From Verrucomicrobiales bacterium (lineage in GTDB: Bacteria; Verrucomicrobiota; Verrucomicrobiia; Verrucomicrobiales; DEV007), in NCBI GenBank assembly GCA_022361255.1, contig JAKSBG010000438.1:1-41355 (forward strand): a stretch of 41,355 bases of DNA, in the 5' to 3' direction. The position numbers and the translations under genes are program-made. The notes under the pieces are model-generated. The model did not search any database. It was not told where the DNA came from and was given only the letters and a program-made list of their open reading frames with translations. Shown piece after piece: positions 38,995 through 41,355 of this stretch (the first letter of the stretch is position 1; each line of letters begins with the position of its first letter).

Positions 38995-41355
38995 GGTAAC
39001 GACTTCAGAATGGTGTTTGCAGCGTCTTTAGTGCGATTGTCGACTTTCTCGTCATCGATGACTGATTCCAACAGTGCTTCTGCTTCGATCTCCTTTCCTG
39101 ACTCAGCGAGAATTTCGGCATTGAGTAGTAGCGTGGTGTTCCGCCAGGTGCCCTGCATTTCTTTCGTATCGATCACCGAAAGAGTATCGAGTGCCTCTTT
39201 GTAATTCTTCCGTCGCATCAGGATTTTGGCCGCGTTTTGGACGGAGCGGAATTCTTCGGCCCCTCCGATTCTCTCCTTGCCTTCGAAATTTTTGCGGTAG
39301 GCATCAAGGGCACTCTCATCGTCCTGCAGGTTGGTTTCCCGGTTGTGTGCGAGAGTGGTGAGAATGCCCGATCTCGTGCGTGGATCGCTGGTGTATTGCA
39401 GGGCAAGGGAAAGATCCGCTTCAGCAGATTCGCCCTTTTTGAGGGCGGCAAATGCCCGGCCACGGGCGAACGCACCGGCACCCCGCTGCCAGAAAGGCCA
39501 GGTAGAGAAATCGACACCGGCGTATTCGGTAGCAACCTCATTGGTTTTCCTCTCAGCGAGCAGAACTTCCATGAGTGCCGTGTCGCGGACGAACGGGTCG
39601 GGGATTGTTTTCGCAATCTCTTTCGCTTTACCGTATTCTCTCAACTGGCGCGCGCAAAGGTGAGCGCGGAAGAGGGAGTGAGATTTCTGGTGTTCGGTCA
39701 GGCTACCCGCAGATGCCAGTTTTTTCCATGCCTGAAGGGCTTCCCGCGTTTTTCGCTTTCTTTCCAGTTCATCGGCTTTTCGGGCCTCAATCAGAAAATC
39801 AGTTACGCTTCCATCCACATCAAAAGAGTGGGAGCGTCCGTCGTAAAAATGGGCGAATTTCATGGGCTCATGAAAGGAAGGAGTTCCGGTCGGGGAAAAA
39901 GCGGAGAGTTCGCTGCCGTTCTTCCGGATTCGCTGGCGACAGATATTAAAATGCCAGGGGAGGCTCTGTGACGGTTTGCGGCCAATGACCTGATTCAAAG
40001 GATCGTTCTCGTCTTCCGTTACCGGAATGCGGATTTCCGCGATCCAATGATCGTCGGCAATGTGTGTTGCGACTTCCGCCCGGGACTGCCAGCGAAGGCG
40101 TGAGTCTTTGTCGGCCCCCCGATCCAGATCGACGATTGCCCCCGCAGGATTGATTACGATCTGGTAGTAGTGATGCGCGTCTGTATCGAGGAGGATTTCG
40201 ATGGCATCGCCGTACCAGATTGACTGGTCGTCGTTTTCTCTCGTTGTGATGTTCGGAGTTTCCCCGGGGTTTTCCTCGCATCGAACCGCGAAGTAGAGAT
40301 TGTTTCCGCCACGATCCCAGGCAGCCATTACGGTAGTGCCGAAAGTGGGGAGGCGCCCGGTTTGCAATTCACGCAACGTGCCTACTGATGATCCGGGACA
40401 GTCCTGCCAGTAATCTTCGTCGAGTTTGCCATCGATTTTGATGGGGGATTTTGGTTCCCAAACCGTTCGCAGTTTGGTGACAGGGCCGCGTTTTTGGCTG
40501 AGCAGTTCGGATTTTTTCCGCAGCTCTTCGAGAAATTCATCGATCAGACCAATTCGCTTTGCGTTGATCGATTCTCCGGGTGTGCGTTCTTTCGCCTTGG
40601 TAAACAAAGCCAGAGCTTCGTTCACTTTATCGATATCGGTTTCCATTTCCTGCCAGTGGGCTTCGCAGAACTTGAAGAAAATCTCCATCGCATCTCCGGC
40701 AGGGCCATAGAACTGTTGGCAGTATTCCTGCAACATGGCATCTGCATTCAGGTTGTTTCCTCCCCAGTATGACCGGGCCGTGAAGTAGACTTGAAAATGA
40801 TTGAAGCCCACGTTTGTGGTATCGAAGTCCCGTCCGATGCTGAGCCAGATGTCTTCTCCCTCCGAAATTCCCTTGGTCGCGTCGATACTCTCTACGATGG
40901 ATGTTGCGGTGAATGCGGGAAGGTAAAATCCACGGCCGGTTATGGGGTAGTTTTCGAAAATCATCAGCGGGCGGGTCGTTTTTTCCAACCATCCGCTGCG
41001 AAGCTCTTTGATCTCTTTTCGCTGTTCCGGAAGACTGTTCCTCGGTCGTCTTCCTCCAACAATGACTACCTGCACATTATCCTCGAGTGTGTCGATATTG
41101 GTGGGCGGGTTGGTATTTGCTCCGTAAGCGCAACAGACAATGGTTTTGTCAGGATGGGTTTTGCCAACTTCTTTCGCGACCCGATTGACGAAGTCCCAGA
41201 CATGATTGGACAGCTTGCCGCGAGAGCCCATATCGGGGGCGTCTTTTCCTTCGCAGAGATGGCACTGACAGATCGCGATATAGGCGTCAGGCGGCATGAT
41301 CGAGACAGTCTCGTAATCATACACATCGAACTGCGCGCGGGCCCAATCGACGGTG
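38991..41355 (-). CDS. DUF4838 protein with CBM9-like and TPR-like regions (5' partial)
   Basis: The frame is open to the right edge; the GTG at 41324 is internal because the frame continues upstream (TVDWARAQFDVYDYETVSIMPP). About 787 codons are visible. The N-terminal part (ICQCHLCEGKDAPDMGSRGKLSNHVWDFVNRVAKEV...IVCCAYGANTNPP...FQVYFTARSYWGGNNLNADAMLQEYCQQFYGPAGDAM) matches DUF4838, a family related to glycoside hydrolases. A CBM9-like domain follows (IKIDGKLDEDYWQDCP...DAIEILLDTDAHHYYQIVINPAG). The last roughly 250 residues are helical repeats (ALQAWKKLASAG, RAHLCARQLREYGKAKEIA), probably TPR-like. It is probably secreted and polysaccharide-directed. It overlaps the sialidase-like gene by ATGA. 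Confidence 0.82.
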   Translation of the reverse strand, partial: TVDWARAQFDVYDYETVSIMPPDAYIAICQCHLCEGKDAPDMGSRGKLSNHVWDFVNRVAKEVGKTHPDKTIVCCAYGANTNPPTNIDTLEDNVQVVIVGGRRPRNSLPEQRKEIKELRSGWLEKTTRPLMIFENYPITGRGFYLPAFTATSIVESIDATKGISEGEDIWLSIGRDFDTTNVGFNHFQVYFTARSYWGGNNLNADAMLQEYCQQFYGPAGDAMEIFFKFCEAHWQEMETDIDKVNEALALFTKAKERTPGESINAKRIGLIDEFLEELRKKSELLSQKRGPVTKLRTVWEPKSPIKIDGKLDEDYWQDCPGSSVGTLRELQTGRLPTFGTTVMAAWDRGGNNLYFAVRCEENPGETPNITTRENDDQSIWYGDAIEILLDTDAHHYYQIVINPAGAIVDLDRGADKDSRLRWQSRAEVATHIADDHWIAEIRIPVTEDENDPLNQVIGRKPSQSLPWHFNICRQRIRKNGSELSAFSPTGTPSFHEPMKFAHFYDGRSHSFDVDGSVTDFLIEARKADELERKRKTREALQAWKKLASAGSLTEHQKSHSLFRAHLCARQLREYGKAKEIAKTIPDPFVRDTALMEVLLAERKTNEVATEYAGVDFSTWPFWQRGAGAFARGRAFAALKKGESAEADLSLALQYTSDPRTRSGILTTLAHNRETNLQDDESALDAYRKNFEGKERIGGAEEFRSVQNAAKILMRRKNYKEALDTLSVIDTKEMQGTWRNTTLLLNAEILAESGKEIEAEALLESVIDDEKVDNRTKDAANTILKSLP

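Overview
The window looks like a chromosomal segment of a moderately GC-rich member of the Verrucomicrobiota or a close PVC relative. The evidence is the family mix: five secreted formylglycine sulfatases, two pairs of DUF1552 protein plus large DUF1588/DUF1585-type cytochrome, DUF1080-type secreted proteins, a Ser/Thr kinase with a lectin-like ectodomain, and an ECF sigma factor overlapping a FecR-LamG membrane protein. This is inference from gene families; no rRNA or other taxonomic marker is present.

Layout. 1-1390: a 5'-truncated DUF420-DUF1573 protein and a rhodanese, probably the tail of a cytochrome-oxidase maturation cluster. 1400-7824: sulfatase, gamma-glutamylcyclotransferase-like protein, lipoprotein, lectin-fold secreted protein, receptor-type Ser/Thr kinase and a secreted hydrolase. 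7885-11599: membrane glycosyltransferase with a very long disordered tail, a LolD/MacB-type ATPase without its permease, and a sigma factor. 11727-15490: GDSL hydrolase, RluD-type pseudouridine synthase, and a two-gene operon of an unrecognised kinase-fold-like protein and a methyltransferase. 15625-21379: two sulfatases, a secreted hypothetical and a DUF1080-hydrolase fusion. 21576-27730: DUF1552 protein, a second RluA-family synthase, a DUF1588/DUF1585 cytochrome, and a thioredoxin/heme/PDZ gene interrupted by an in-frame TGA. 27864-30097: anti-sigma/sigma pair. 30146-35419: operon DUF1552, DUF1592-family cytochrome, sulfatase. 35509-41355: beta-propeller protein, sulfatase, sialidase-like protein and a truncated DUF4838 protein. 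The last three minus-strand genes are essentially gapless. Together the secreted hydrolases, sulfatases and cytochromes suggest degradation of sulfated polysaccharide outside the cytoplasm, controlled by membrane sensors.

Two signals stand out. First, the gene at 26408-27730 appears to be a selenoprotein gene. An in-frame TGA at 26627 lies in a CIP-U-HAC redox motif, and 17 nt after it begins an 8-bp hairpin with an AGGUU loop, which fits bacterial SECIS geometry. No selA, selB, selC or selD lies in the window. Second, four intergenic sites (about 3429, 15500, 21400 and 36448) carry the octamer ACCCTGTT/C repeated at exactly 22-bp spacing, with a conserved middle unit ACCCTGTYWGGTC. I do not recognise this as a described element.

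No tRNA, rRNA, insertion sequence, CRISPR array or origin was seen. No stretch longer than about 220 bases lacks a gene.
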